Assembly (NCBI RefSeq): GCF_900199705.1
Contig: NZ_LT904908.1
Coordinates: forward strand, 1,597,452-1,661,451
Direction of reading: 5' to 3'
Length of the DNA: 64,000 nt
From: Collinsella provencensis
GTDB lineage: Bacteria; Actinomycetota; Coriobacteriia; Coriobacteriales; Coriobacteriaceae
Shown: positions 52,399 to 60,999 of the stretch, in pieces
How the letters are laid out: each line of letters begins with the position of its first letter
Numbering within the stretch: position 1 is the first letter of the stretch
Program-made: the position numbers and the translations under genes
The notes under the pieces: model-generated
The model's database searches: none
What the model saw: the letters and a program-made list of their open reading frames with translations, nothing else
What the model was told of the DNA's origin: nothing

Positions 52399-54771
52399 AT
52401 GAGACTGGACACGCTAGAAATCGGCAAAGATGCCATTGTCGCCTGCGTTGATTCGGACGATCCAGCGCTTCATCAGCACATTCTTGACATGGGTCTTACG
52501 CCGGGAACTGAGGTCACCATGATGAAGCACGCGCCCATGGGCGATCCGCTTGAGATTCGCCTGCGCGATTACGAGCTCACGCTGCGCCGTGCCGATGCAG
52601 CGCGTATCGAGCTCATGGACATTCACGACGCGCATAACGTTTCGCGCGAAAACCCGGTTGCCACGCGCGGCATGGCACACCCTGCGCTGGGAGAAACTGA
52701 CGAGCCTGTTTTCAGACCGCGTGCCGCCGGGCATGTGCTCTCGCCCAATCAGCCCGTCACTTGCGCGCTCGTGGGCAATCAAAATTGCGGCAAGACTACG
52801 CTGTTCAACCAGCTCACGGGTTCGAACCAACATGTGGGTAACTTCCCGGGCGTCACGGTCGACCGCAAAGATGGCCAGCTCAAGGGGTTCCCTCAGGCGA
52901 CCGTGGTCGATTTGCCGGGCATCTACTCGCTTTCGCCTTACACAAGCGAAGAGGTCGTGAGCCGCCAATTCATCCTCGACGAACGCCCCAACGCTATTAT
53001 CAACATCGTCGACGCCACCAACATCGAGCGCAATCTTTATCTCACCATGCAGCTCATGGAACTCGACCGTCCCATGGTGCTCGCGCTCAACATGATGGAC
53101 GAGGTCACAGCTAATGGTGGAACCATTGACGTGAATCTGCTCGAGCGGAAGCTCGGTATCCCCGTGGTGCCGATTTCCGCTGTCAAAAACGAGGGAATCG
53201 CTGAGCTTGTGGAACATGTGCGCGAGGTTGCCTACCACGACTTGCGCCCCGGGCGCCTCGACTTTTGCTCAATGGATGGCGTTGATGGCGGCGCCCTGCA
53301 TCGTTGCATCCACGCGGTGATTCACCTGATCGAAGACCATGCCGAAAACGCGGGCATTCCCGTGCGCTTTGCCGCCACTAAACTGGTGGAGGGCGATGAG
53401 CTGGTGCGCAAGGCACTCAACCTCGATGCCAACGAGCTCGACGCACTTGAACACATCATTTCGCAGATGGAGGAGGAGTCGGGTAGCGACCGGCTTTCCG
53501 CCCTCGCCGACATGCGTTTTTCGTTCATTGGATCCGTGTGTCGCGCCTGCGTGGTCAAGCCGCATGAGAGTCGCGAGCACAAGCGCTCCGTTGCCATCGA
53601 CCGCATCCTCACGGGTCGCTACAGCGCGTTCCCCGCGTTCCTCGCCATCATGGCGCTCGTGTTTTGGGTGTCGTTCGGTTCGCTTGGCGCGTGGCTGCAA
53701 GGTCTCATGGAGGAGGGCGTGGCGTGGGCTACCGACGCCGTTGCGGTGGCGCTTGCGGGCGCGGGCGTGAATCCCGTGGTGCAGTCGCTCGTGGTTGACG
53801 GCATTTTTGCGGGTGTGGGCAGTATGCTCTCGTTTTTGCCGCTCATCGTGGTGCTGTTCCTGCTGCTTTCCATGCTCGAGGACTCGGGCTACATGGCGCG
53901 CGTCGCTTTCGTGATGGATAAGGTGCTGCGCCGGTTTGGACTTTCGGGCCGCAGTTTCGTGCCTATGCTGGTGGGATTTGGCTGCTCGGTGCCGGCCATC
54001 ATGGCCACGCGCACGCTGCCCTCGGAGCACGACCGCAAGATGACCGTGATGCTCACCCCGTTTATGAGCTGTTCAGCCAAGCTGCCGGTATATGGCCTGC
54101 TTGCAGCCGCGTTTTTTGCACGGAACAGCGTGCTGGTTATGGTTTCTCTCTACCTGTTAGGTGTGGCGGTTGCTGCCGTGGTTGCGCTAATTTTCAAGCA
54201 CACGGTGTTCAAAGGCGAACCCGTGCCGTTCATTATGGAGCTTCCCAATTACCGCCTACCGAGTGCGAAAACGACGGTGATGCTCGCGTGGGATAAGGCG
54301 AAGGACTTTATCCAGCGCGCGTTCACGATCATTTTCGTGGCGAGCATCGTGGTGTGGTTCCTGCAGACGTTTGACATGCGTTTGAATGTGGTGACCGATC
54401 AGTCACAGAGTTTGCTTGCAGGTTTGGGAGGGCTCATTGCCCCGGTGTTGGCGCCGCTCGGGTTCGGCGATTGGCGTGCTTCGACGGCGTTGGTCACGGG
54501 ACTGCTCGCCAAGGAGAGTGTCATTTCCACGCTTGCCGTGCTGCTGGGTTCCGCCTCAGCGGGTGCGCTTTCCGAGCTGTTCACTCCGCTTTCTGCCTAT
54601 GTGTTCCTGGTGTTTACGCTGCTGTATCCGCCCTGTGTGGCTGCCATCGGTGCTGTGAAAAACGAGCTTGGGCCCCGTTGGGCACTGGCGGTGTTCGTGC
54701 TGCAGTGTCTCGTTGCATGGGTCGTTGCCTTTGCCGTGCGTCTGATTGGCTTGGCGCTTGGACTGGTGTAA
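52399..54771 (+). CDS. feoB: FeoA-FeoB fused ferrous iron transporter
   Basis: A 790-residue fusion. Residues 1-75 are FeoA-like (MRLDTLEIGKDAIVACVDSD, DMGLTPGTEVTM) and a linker leads to FeoB. The G domain has GNQNCGKTTLFNQL (G1), DLPGIYSLSPYT (G3) and NMMDEV (G4). The membrane part carries Gate motifs VGFGCSVPAIMATRTL and TPFMSCSAKLPVYGLL with their Cys residues. It imports Fe(II) under anaerobic conditions. Start is ATG 52399 behind GGAAAGGA. Fused FeoAB is common in some anaerobes. No clear Fur/DtxR box was found in 52259-52398. Confidence 0.95.
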   Translation: MRLDTLEIGKDAIVACVDSDDPALHQHILDMGLTPGTEVTMMKHAPMGDPLEIRLRDYELTLRRADAARIELMDIHDAHNVSRENPVATRGMAHPALGETDEPVFRPRAAGHVLSPNQPVTCALVGNQNCGKTTLFNQLTGSNQHVGNFPGVTVDRKDGQLKGFPQATVVDLPGIYSLSPYTSEEVVSRQFILDERPNAIINIVDATNIERNLYLTMQLMELDRPMVLALNMMDEVTANGGTIDVNLLERKLGIPVVPISAVKNEGIAELVEHVREVAYHDLRPGRLDFCSMDGVDGGALHRCIHAVIHLIEDHAENAGIPVRFAATKLVEGDELVRKALNLDANELDALEHIISQMEEESGSDRLSALADMRFSFIGSVCRACVVKPHESREHKRSVAIDRILTGRYSAFPAFLAIMALVFWVSFGSLGAWLQGLMEEGVAWATDAVAVALAGAGVNPVVQSLVVDGIFAGVGSMLSFLPLIVVLFLLLSMLEDSGYMARVAFVMDKVLRRFGLSGRSFVPMLVGFGCSVPAIMATRTLPSEHDRKMTVMLTPFMSCSAKLPVYGLLAAAFFARNSVLVMVSLYLLGVAVAAVVALIFKHTVFKGEPVPFIMELPNYRLPSAKTTVMLAWDKAKDFIQRAFTIIFVASIVVWFLQTFDMRLNVVTDQSQSLLAGLGGLIAPVLAPLGFGDWRASTALVTGLLAKESVISTLAVLLGSASAGALSELFTPLSAYVFLVFTLLYPPCVAAIGAVKNELGPRWALAVFVLQCLVAWVVAFAVRLIGLALGLV

Positions 54772-55369
54772 GATGCGCAGGTCAGATGGGTTTTCCCTGC
54801 TTGTCCAGGGCTAATACGGAACGGGGTAGTTCTTCCTAATTTCGTGGCGAGTTGATAGTCGGAAACCCTGTCCATTGATACATTCACCGGTAATACCCTT
54901 CTCATTTCGAAGCGAGTTTGAACGGTGCTCGCCAATTCGTTTCGAAGTTCTGAAGGTAAGGCGGCAAGGTCAAAGTACACTTTAGCGAAATAAAGCAAAT
55001 ATCTGGGAAAATGGAAGCGGGGTTGCATCCAAAACGGGTGTCTACTCGGCGTGGTAAGTTTTACCTTCAGAATTTCGCAACGAGTTGGATGGATTTTGCT
55101 CGCCCTTTTCGAAAATGGGATGGTAAGTCGATGGCAGTAAAATGGACCATAGTTTGTCATTGCATTCAACTGGGCGAATGATAGTAAAACTTGTATTCGA
55201 AACGCGTGGTTGCTTGACGAGGCACGCCTCATCCTCTCAAGTTCAAAACGAGCGCGTTTTCCAATGCGGATTTCCGTATTATCGACAGGCAGCGGCAAAG
55301 AATTTCCCCGGCAATATATTCAAATATGGTCAACCGGTGGGGAAGTGGCAGGTAACTGTTGCAAAACCC
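54772..55369. other. Repeat-containing gap after feoB
   Basis: No convincing gene. A motif ATTTCG-NN-RCGAGTT occurs at 54839, 54904 and 55072; the second and third are followed by GCTCGCC and TTTCGAA. CGTTTCGAAGTTCTGAAGGTAA-type sequence at 54938 is inverted at 55061-55082 with two mismatches. No terminator for feoB is obvious. Confidence 0.6.
54839..55089 (+). repeat. Three dispersed copies of an ATTTCG..CGAGTT motif
   Basis: Copies at 54839-54855, 54904-54921 and 55072-55089 share ATTTCGNNRCGAGTT. Copies two and three extend similarity for about 50 nt (GCTCGCC, TTTCGAA, GGTAAG), indicating a duplicated element of which the first copy is partial. Confidence 0.6.
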
Positions 55370-55398
55370 TTGACGCATTTGCTCGCACCCGTCACAAT
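55370..55398 (+). promoter_or_regulatory. Promoter of rplJ-rplL
   Basis: -35 TTGACG (55370-55375), 17-bp spacer, -10 CACAAT (55393-55398), about 225 bp before rplJ. Confidence 0.65.
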
Positions 55399-55404
55399 AT
55401 CCCG

Positions 55405-55560
55405 TGCACACGCACGATTCGCTGCCAGAGACAGCCGGTACCTGCGTGCCCGCGCAAGCGAGCGCAACGGAGTAAAGGGTAAACCCGCCAGCCGAGGTGG
55501 TCGAGTAGATATGTCTTCTCGCCCCCGTCGCTCTATGCAGCGCGGGGGTTTTCTTTTTTA
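55405..55560 (+). ncRNA. Ribosomal protein L10 leader
   Basis: The leader contains AGAGACAGCCGGTACCTGCG and, 60 nt on, CCAGCCGAGGTGG, both landmarks of the L10 leader RNA that binds L10(L12)4 and represses rplJ. It ends in a terminator-like hairpin. Position and distance to rplJ are as expected. Confidence 0.72.
55522..55559 (+). terminator. Attenuator hairpin in the rplJ leader
   Basis: CCCCCG and CGGGGG pair around a 15-nt loop, followed by TTTTCTTTTTT. It lies 65 bp before rplJ and after the L10 leader, so conditional termination is likely. Confidence 0.75.
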
Positions 55561-55624
55561 GACACGCCCCCGTCCCTCTTAAGGCGGGTCGTGCCTGAGA
55601 AAGAACGAGAAGGAGGTGTACCAC

Positions 55625-56146
55625 ATGCCACAGCAGTACAAGATCGATGCAGTTGCCGAGATCGAGTCCAAGGTGCAGTCCAACGCGGGTATGTTCGTCG
55701 TGAACTACTCCGGTCTCACCGTTCTCCAGGCTCAGGAACTGCGTCACCAGCTTCGTGAGGCTGGCGCCGAGATGAAGGTTTACAAGAACAACCTCGTGCG
55801 TCTGGCCCTCAAGAACCAGGAGCAGCCGGAGATCGACGAGATTCTCGTCGGCCCCTGCGCTTATGTGTTCTACGAGACCGAGCCCGTTGAGGCCGCCAAG
55901 GCCCTCAAGACGTTCTCCGAGAAGTCCAAGGGCGTTCTCGAGATCATGGGCGGCATTTCCGACGGCGCTGCCGTTACCGCCGACGATGTCAAGGCTATCG
56001 CCGATCTTCCGACCAAGGACCAGCTCCTCGGCCAGATCGCCGGTCTCATTTCTGGTTTCGCTCGCGATATCGCCGTTTGCACCAATGGTGTTGCCAGCGG
56101 TCTCGCCCGTTCGATCCAGCAGGTTTCCGAGCAGAAGGCAGCCTAG
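55625..56146 (+). CDS. rplJ: 50S ribosomal protein L10
   Basis: A 173-residue L10, base of the L12 stalk. ATG 55625 follows AGAAGGAGGTG; MPQQYKIDAVAEIESKV and VYKNNLVRLALKN are typical. The C-terminal helix that holds L12 dimers (AGLISGFARDIAVCTNGVAS) is intact. Elsewhere rplJ usually follows rplA directly; here they are 22.6 kb apart. Confidence 0.97.
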   Translation: MPQQYKIDAVAEIESKVQSNAGMFVVNYSGLTVLQAQELRHQLREAGAEMKVYKNNLVRLALKNQEQPEIDEILVGPCAYVFYETEPVEAAKALKTFSEKSKGVLEIMGGISDGAAVTADDVKAIADLPTKDQLLGQIAGLISGFARDIAVCTNGVASGLARSIQQVSEQKAA

Positions 56147-56248
56147 CGGTTGCTTTTGCGCGCGGCACTCGTCGCGCATCCCGGCGCACATGCGCCAAAC
56201 GCTACACTGAACTCCCTGCATGCGCAGGGTAACTGAAAGGACTTAGAA

Positions 56249-56626
56249 ATGGCTAAGCTTACCACCGATGAGATCATCGAGGCTCTGAAGGAAATGACCC
56301 TGCTCGAGGCTTCCGAGCTCGTCAAGGCTATCGAGGACACCTTCGGCGTTTCCGCCGCTGCTCCTGCCGCCGTCGTGGCTGCTCCTGCTGCTGGCGCTGC
56401 CGAGGCTGAGGAGAAGACCGAGTTTGACGTCGTGCTCGAGGGCTTCGGCGACAACAAGATTCAGGTCATCAAGGTTGTCCGTGAGCTCACTTCCCTCGGC
56501 CTCAAGGAGGCCAAGGAGGTCGTCGAGTCCGCTCCTAAGGCCGTCATCGAGGGTGCCAAGAAGGAGGACGCCGAGGCTGCCAAGGAGAAGCTCGAGGCTG
56601 CCGGCGCTGCTGTCACCCTTAAGTAG
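56249..56626 (+). CDS. rplL: 50S ribosomal protein L7/L12
   Basis: A 125-residue L7/L12, the factor-binding stalk protein. The N-terminal dimerisation helix [21 protein letters not shown], the Ala-rich hinge at about 35-50 ([18 protein letters not shown]) and the C-terminal domain with [16 protein letters not shown] are complete. Behind GAAAGGA. A strong terminator follows. Confidence 0.98.
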   Translation: MAKLTTDEIIEALKEMTLLEASELVKAIEDTFGVSAAAPAAVVAAPAAGAAEAEEKTEFDVVLEGFGDNKIQVIKVVRELTSLGLKEAKEVVESAPKAVIEGAKKEDAEAAKEKLEAAGAAVTLK

Positions 56627-56678
56627 TTTCCCGCAGGTGTATCACCTGCAAGCTGCTTGAGCATAGTCGCTCTTTTGA

Positions 56679-56712
56679 AGCGGGGTTCGCATAGCGCGAG
56701 CCCCGCTTTTTT
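56679..56712 (+). terminator. Terminator after rplL
   Basis: AGCGGGG and CCCCGCT pair around a 15-nt loop, then TTTTTT. Confidence 0.9.
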
Positions 56713-56838
56713 GACAATTTTGAACAATAGAATCGAGGTGAAAAGAAAACCTTGAAACAAAAGAGTGCGATATGTAATGTTAATTGAATAATAGAAACCG
56801 TTCGCCGATACTCGCCTCAAATAGTGTTGCGTAATTGC

Positions 56839-56848
56839 GGGGGGGGGG
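56839..56848 (+). repeat. Homopolymer of ten G upstream of a surface-protein gene
   Basis: Ten consecutive G's lie 46 bp before the ATG of the Ltp-domain gene. The reading frame of that gene is open back through the tract to a TTG at 56835. Such tracts are prone to slippage. Confidence 0.9.
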
Positions 56849-56894
56849 CAGTACTCTGGGCATTGTCAGTATCCCTTCAAAATTGGAGTGCAAC

Positions 56895-57929
56895 ATGGAT
56901 GAAGATGAGCGTGGATTGGAGCCGGGTGAAACGGGTCAGGTTCAATCGGAAAACAATGAGGCGGCCGGTTTAGAGAATTCTGATAATTTCGAGGCGCCTC
57001 CGGCAAAAGAACGGGATGAGATCAAATCTGAAATAGAAGGCTTGCAAGACGAACAGGAAGATGCCGCGTCCTCCTCGGTTGATGAAGAAGTGTCTTCAGC
57101 CTCAATTTCAGAAGGAAAAGGCGGAAAAGAATACATAAAGAAACAATCCAAGCCTGTTGATCTACGCAAGATAATGGGTGTAATCGGTGCGATTGTTTTC
57201 TTGATTGTCGTTGTCCAGCTGATTCCATGCCAGCATGAGTGGGTGCCGGCAACTTGCGAAAGCCCAAAAACATGTAAGAAATGCGAAGCGACGGAAGGCG
57301 AACCGCTTGGTCATGATTGGCAGAAAGCAACCTGTGAAGAGCCTAGAACTTGCAAGCGATGCGGAGAGCAGAAGGGCAAGTCGCTAGGGCATGTTTGTGG
57401 TGATTGGGCTGTTGAAAAAGAGGCAAGCTGCTCAGAGATGGGCATAGAAAAGGGAACGTGTCTTAGGTGTGGAAAAGAAGTAACACAGACGATCGAGAAG
57501 TTGCCTCACACTGAAGGGGAGTGGGTTATTACCAGACCCGTTTCGGTTGCTTCAGATGGGGCACTTACTCCTGGAACGAGAGAGATGTTCTGCGCGGTTT
57601 GCGGCGAGACGATTAGTTCTGAAACATACACGATTGAAATGACAACCTCTCAGAAAAATGCGTTCCGTACCGCCTTGAGCTATCTTGATCTCATGGCGTT
57701 CTCATATTCTGGTTTGATAGAGCAACTTGAGTTTGAAGGTTATACAACGGAAGATGCGACGTTTGCCGTTGATAATTGCGGCGCAGATTGGAATGAACAA
57801 GCTGCGGAAAAAGCCGCAGACTATTTGGACTTAATGGGTTTCTCGCGCTACGGATTGATAGATCAGCTCATGTTCGAAGGTTTTACGTATGAGCAGGCAG
57901 TATATGGTGCTGATGCCGTGGGACTTTAG
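56895..57929 (+). CDS. Membrane-anchored zinc-ribbon protein with Ltp-type C-terminal repeats
   Basis: A 344-residue protein from ATG 56895 behind TTGGAGTG. Residues 1-90 are acidic and disordered. One membrane helix lies at about 92-110 (IMGVIGAIVFLIVVVQLI). Next come repeats with paired cysteines (CESPKTCKKC, CEEPRTCKRC, then CGDW..C..C), likely metal-binding ribbons. The last 90 residues carry two copies of the host-cell-surface-exposed-lipoprotein (Ltp) repeat: YLDLMAFSYSGLIEQLEFEG and YLDLMGFSRYGLIDQLMFEG. Ltp-domain proteins include a phage-encoded superinfection-exclusion factor, so a cell-surface defence or adhesion role is possible. Start may be affected by the upstream G-tract. Confidence 0.8.
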   Translation: MDEDERGLEPGETGQVQSENNEAAGLENSDNFEAPPAKERDEIKSEIEGLQDEQEDAASSSVDEEVSSASISEGKGGKEYIKKQSKPVDLRKIMGVIGAIVFLIVVVQLIPCQHEWVPATCESPKTCKKCEATEGEPLGHDWQKATCEEPRTCKRCGEQKGKSLGHVCGDWAVEKEASCSEMGIEKGTCLRCGKEVTQTIEKLPHTEGEWVITRPVSVASDGALTPGTREMFCAVCGETISSETYTIEMTTSQKNAFRTALSYLDLMAFSYSGLIEQLEFEGYTTEDATFAVDNCGADWNEQAAEKAADYLDLMGFSRYGLIDQLMFEGFTYEQAVYGADAVGL

Positions 57930-57984
57930 CGCAAGTATAAGTTAGTTGCTTCATTGCAAGATTCATTTTCGGACCATGCGATGG

Positions 57985-58017
57985 AAACGGGGCAGAGCTT
58001 TGGACTCTGCCCCGTTT
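57985..58017 (+). terminator. Terminator after the Ltp-domain gene
   Basis: AAACGGGGCAGAG and CTCTGCCCCGTTT form a perfect 13-bp stem with a 7-nt loop. The T-run is short. Confidence 0.8.
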
Positions 58018-58021
58018 GGGC

Positions 58022-58556
58022 TTATAGGACAAAATGTGTGTCCGTTTCAGGACCGTCGACGCAGGTCGATAGCCCTTTTCGCACATTTTATATTCACCGG
58101 CGCAATTTAACCGCTCGGACGGAAAGCGCGTACGGGGCGGCGGTGCGGTGCGACCGAAAAAGCAATGGGGGTTACGCCCGGCACCTGATTCGGCGGCAAA
58201 GCGGCGCCATAGCACGGCACGTATTTGCGCGTATTCATCTCCGTTGCCGTTTTCCCAGTTGGTCGCCGCGTTATATTCACGTCCCGGAAGTGCCTCTGCA
58301 CGATACGGTAGGGTTTTTGCATCGCCTCGGCGAAATCCCGAGTAGACGGCCCGTTTCGGAAAACGTTGGCGCTTCTACCAGCGGTTTTATCGACGCGGCT
58401 TTCCAGCTATTCGGCAAAACCCGATCGGAATGCAAAAACCCTACCGTATCGTGCATGAGGTCGGACTTCGACGAGCTCTCCGCCGAATGACACGGGAAAA
58501 GGCAGACGACAGCCCGCGCCGCCAACCCTGATCCGGGCACACTTTTTGTCCGATAA
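58022..58556. repeat. 535-bp inverted composite repeat
   Basis: The ends TTATAGGACAAAATGTGTG and CACACTTTTTGTCCGATAA are inverted, 19 of 22 bp matching. Inside, 26-bp perfect inverted arms TGCACGATACGGTAGGGTTT (58297-58322) and its complement (58430-58455) enclose a 107-bp centre with weaker symmetry. The left half is about 170 bp longer than the right. Confidence 0.85.
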
Positions 58557-58662
58557 ACCCCGTTTGCTTGCACGGTGTTGCCCCGCTTTTTTGTATGGGT
58601 GGGTGCCGTGCACCGCGCATATGCGTTTCGTGTCCGGCATTCGTATTCTACGGAACGCAAGT

Positions 58663-58724
58663 TTGGGCTGTTTTTCGGCATTTGACCCCTGTTTCAAGCG
58701 CTCAAATACAGAAAAACAGCCCAA
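58663..58724. repeat. AT-rich inverted repeat, GGGCTRTTTTT family, copy b
   Basis: TTGGGCTGTTTTTCGGCATT pairs with a right arm ending GAAAAACAGCCCAA, about 20 of 23 positions. Its left arm matches the left arm of the copy at 27788 at about 20 of 23 positions. Confidence 0.8.
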
Positions 58725-59344
58725 GGTTAAGCTTCGCTGAAACGCTAGAATCCTTTTCGCCCATAAGACAAGTTTTTCTACTATTCGGGTTCGAAATGAC
58801 ATTTTTTGCCAGATTATGTTGTTTGAAGCCTGCTGAAAGAGGGCTCGTCAAGTATTTTCCTTTATCAGACCGTAATGCGTATTGAAGAAACCGCAGGTTA
58901 CGAGAGCGACACCTTAATCTTGTTGGTTCCGACGGATACTTTCGCACCGGAAGTCGCAATCGAAGACCTCACAATCTGGCATTTTTTGCCACAAAGAGGC
59001 CAATTTGCAAGAAAAATGGGCTGCGCATGCATCTTGGACAAATTAGTGAGTTTTGCGTCATTGTGCTCGATGCCGAACCGTCGCCAAATCTATACAGATG
59101 TATCTACAAGGAGGACGCGGGCAAGAGCGAGAGGAGACTACCGGGTTATACAACGAACTCATTTTGCAGAGTCGCGGTTTGCTGCAACTGCCTTTTCCTG
59201 GGACATATAAGTAAGAGGCTTTTCGAGAGTGTGCATCGGCATACACCCACGTGATACCGTGCCTGCTACAATGAACAATTGGCGTGTTGAATAACGCGCC
59301 GATGAAGATATTGAAGAGACATATGGGATATACAAGGAGCACGC

Positions 59345-60748
59345 ATGGATCGCACAAAGATTGCCCAGCTTTACGCCGATGCCGAGGCGCTCGGCGGTAC
59401 GACCGTCACCGTTGCCGGATGGGTCAAGTCCGTCCGCGACATGAAGAACTTCGGCTTCGTCACCTTGAACGACGGCAGCTGCTTCAAGGATCTGCAGGTC
59501 GTCATGAACCGTGACGCGCTCGAAAACTACGACGAGATCGCGCATCAGAACGTCTCCGCGTCCCTCATCTGTACGGGCGAGCTCAAGCTCACGCCCGACG
59601 CGCCGCAGCCCTTCGAGCTTTCCGCTACGCAGATCATGGTCGAGGGCACGTCCACGCCCGACTATCCGCTGCAGAAGAAGCGCACCACCGTCGAGTTCCT
59701 GCGCACCCAGCAGCATCTCCGCCCGCGCACCAACCTGTTCCGCGCCGTTTTCCGCATCCGCTCGGTCGCGGCCGGTGCCATCCACCGCTTCTTTCAGGAG
59801 CGCGGCTTCTTGTACGTGAACACGCCGATCATCACCGCGAGCGACTGCGAGGGCGCGGGTGAGATGTTCCGCGTCACCACTATCGACCCGGCAAACCCGC
59901 CGCTGGATGAGCAGGGCAACATCGACTGGAGCCAGGACTTCTTCGGCACGCCCGCCTCGCTCACGGTGTCCGGCCAGCTCAACGGCGAGAACTTCGCCTG
60001 CGCGTTCGGCGACATCTACACCTTCGGCCCCACCTTCCGCGCGGAGAACTCCAACACCACGCGCCACGCCGCTGAGTTCTGGATGGTCGAACCCGAGATT
60101 GCCTTCGCCGACCTCGAGGACGAGATGAACCTCTCAGAGGAGATGCTCAAGTACGTCATCCGCACCGTGATGGACGCCTGCCCCGACGAACTCGCCATGC
60201 TCAACAAGTTCGTGGACAAAGGCCTCGTCGAGCGTTTGACGCACGTGGCGAGCTCCGACTTCGCGCGCGTGACCTACACCGAGGCCGTCGAGATCCTCGC
60301 AGCGGCTGTCGCCTCCGGCCACAAGTTCGACTACCCTGTGAGCTGGGGTGTCGACCTGCAGACCGAGCACGAGCGCTTCCTAACCGAGGAGCACTTCAAG
60401 CGCCCGACGTTTGTGACCGATTACCCCGCCGAGATCAAGGCGTTCTACATGCGCATGAACGACGATGGCAAGACCGTCGCCGCGGCCGACTGTCTGGTTC
60501 CCGGCATCGGTGAGATTATCGGCGGCTCGCAGCGCGAGGAGCGTCTCGACGTGCTCGAGCGCCGCATCGCCGAGCTTGGTATGGATATCGACCAGTACAA
60601 GTATTACCTGGACCTGCGTCGCTTCGGCACCTGCAAGCACGCGGGCTTTGGTCTGGGCTTCGAGCGCCTCGTGATGTACCTCACGGGCGTGGGCAACATC
60701 CGCGATGCCATTCCGCACCCGCGCACCGTGGGTTCCTGCGAGTTCTAA
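59345..60748 (+). CDS. asnS: Asparaginyl-tRNA synthetase
   Basis: A 467-residue class IIb synthetase charging tRNA-Asn. An N-terminal OB-fold ([25 protein letters not shown]) is followed by the class II core: motif 2 [25 protein letters not shown] and motif 3 [18 protein letters not shown] 59345 follows AAGGAG. Length normal. It lies alone with a long repeat-filled upstream region, so its promoter lies somewhere in 59200-59344. Confidence 0.98.
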   Translation: MDRTKIAQLYADAEALGGTTVTVAGWVKSVRDMKNFGFVTLNDGSCFKDLQVVMNRDALENYDEIAHQNVSASLICTGELKLTPDAPQPFELSATQIMVEGTSTPDYPLQKKRTTVEFLRTQQHLRPRTNLFRAVFRIRSVAAGAIHRFFQERGFLYVNTPIITASDCEGAGEMFRVTTIDPANPPLDEQGNIDWSQDFFGTPASLTVSGQLNGENFACAFGDIYTFGPTFRAENSNTTRHAAEFWMVEPEIAFADLEDEMNLSEEMLKYVIRTVMDACPDELAMLNKFVDKGLVERLTHVASSDFARVTYTEAVEILAAAVASGHKFDYPVSWGVDLQTEHERFLTEEHFKRPTFVTDYPAEIKAFYMRMNDDGKTVAAADCLVPGIGEIIGGSQREERLDVLERRIAELGMDIDQYKYYLDLRRFGTCKHAGFGLGFERLVMYLTGVGNIRDAIPHPRTVGSCEF

Positions 60749-60894
60749 TTCCCGTGGGCTCCGTCTTTGCGACTTCTGACTTTGCGCGTTGACCCACTGC
60801 CTCGACCTGCGCTTATGCCGTTCACAGAAGGTGAACGGACGCTTGGGGCCGCATTTGGTTAACATTCCGTAACTCGAACGCTCGTTCAATAAAA

Positions 60895-60945
60895 CACCCT
60901 GTGCTGCTTTACCATGATGCATTACCGCGGCACAGGGCGTTTTTG
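60895..60945 (+). terminator. Terminator after asnS
   Basis: CACCCTGTGCTGC and GCGGCACAGGGCG pair around a 19-nt loop, followed by TTTTTG. Confidence 0.8.
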
Positions 60946-60999
60946 TTTGCGTATTGCCCGGCGCGCGGTTGGTTTTGACACAGAAAGGCAGGTTGCACC

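Larger units (their letters stand above)
57930..59344. other. 1.4-kb non-coding, repeat-filled region before asnS
   Basis: No ORF has recognisable family features. Contents in order: terminator (57985-58017), an inverted composite repeat (58022-58556), an AT-rich inverted repeat of the same family as 27788 (58663-58724), and two copies of CATTTTTTGCCA (58799 and 58980). A -10-like TACAAT at about 59269 may belong to asnS. Frames on both strands translate the same peptide motif HDTVGFLH because of the inverted repeat. Confidence 0.65.

Noticed and set aside
54597-55298. A 233-codon minus-strand frame between feoB and rplJ
   Set aside because: It starts in repeat DNA and runs antisense into the end of feoB. 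No family feature is seen.
57954-58802. Plus- and minus-strand frames containing HDTVGFLH
   Set aside because: They arise from the inverted repeat read on both strands. There is no consistent start, ribosome site or domain.
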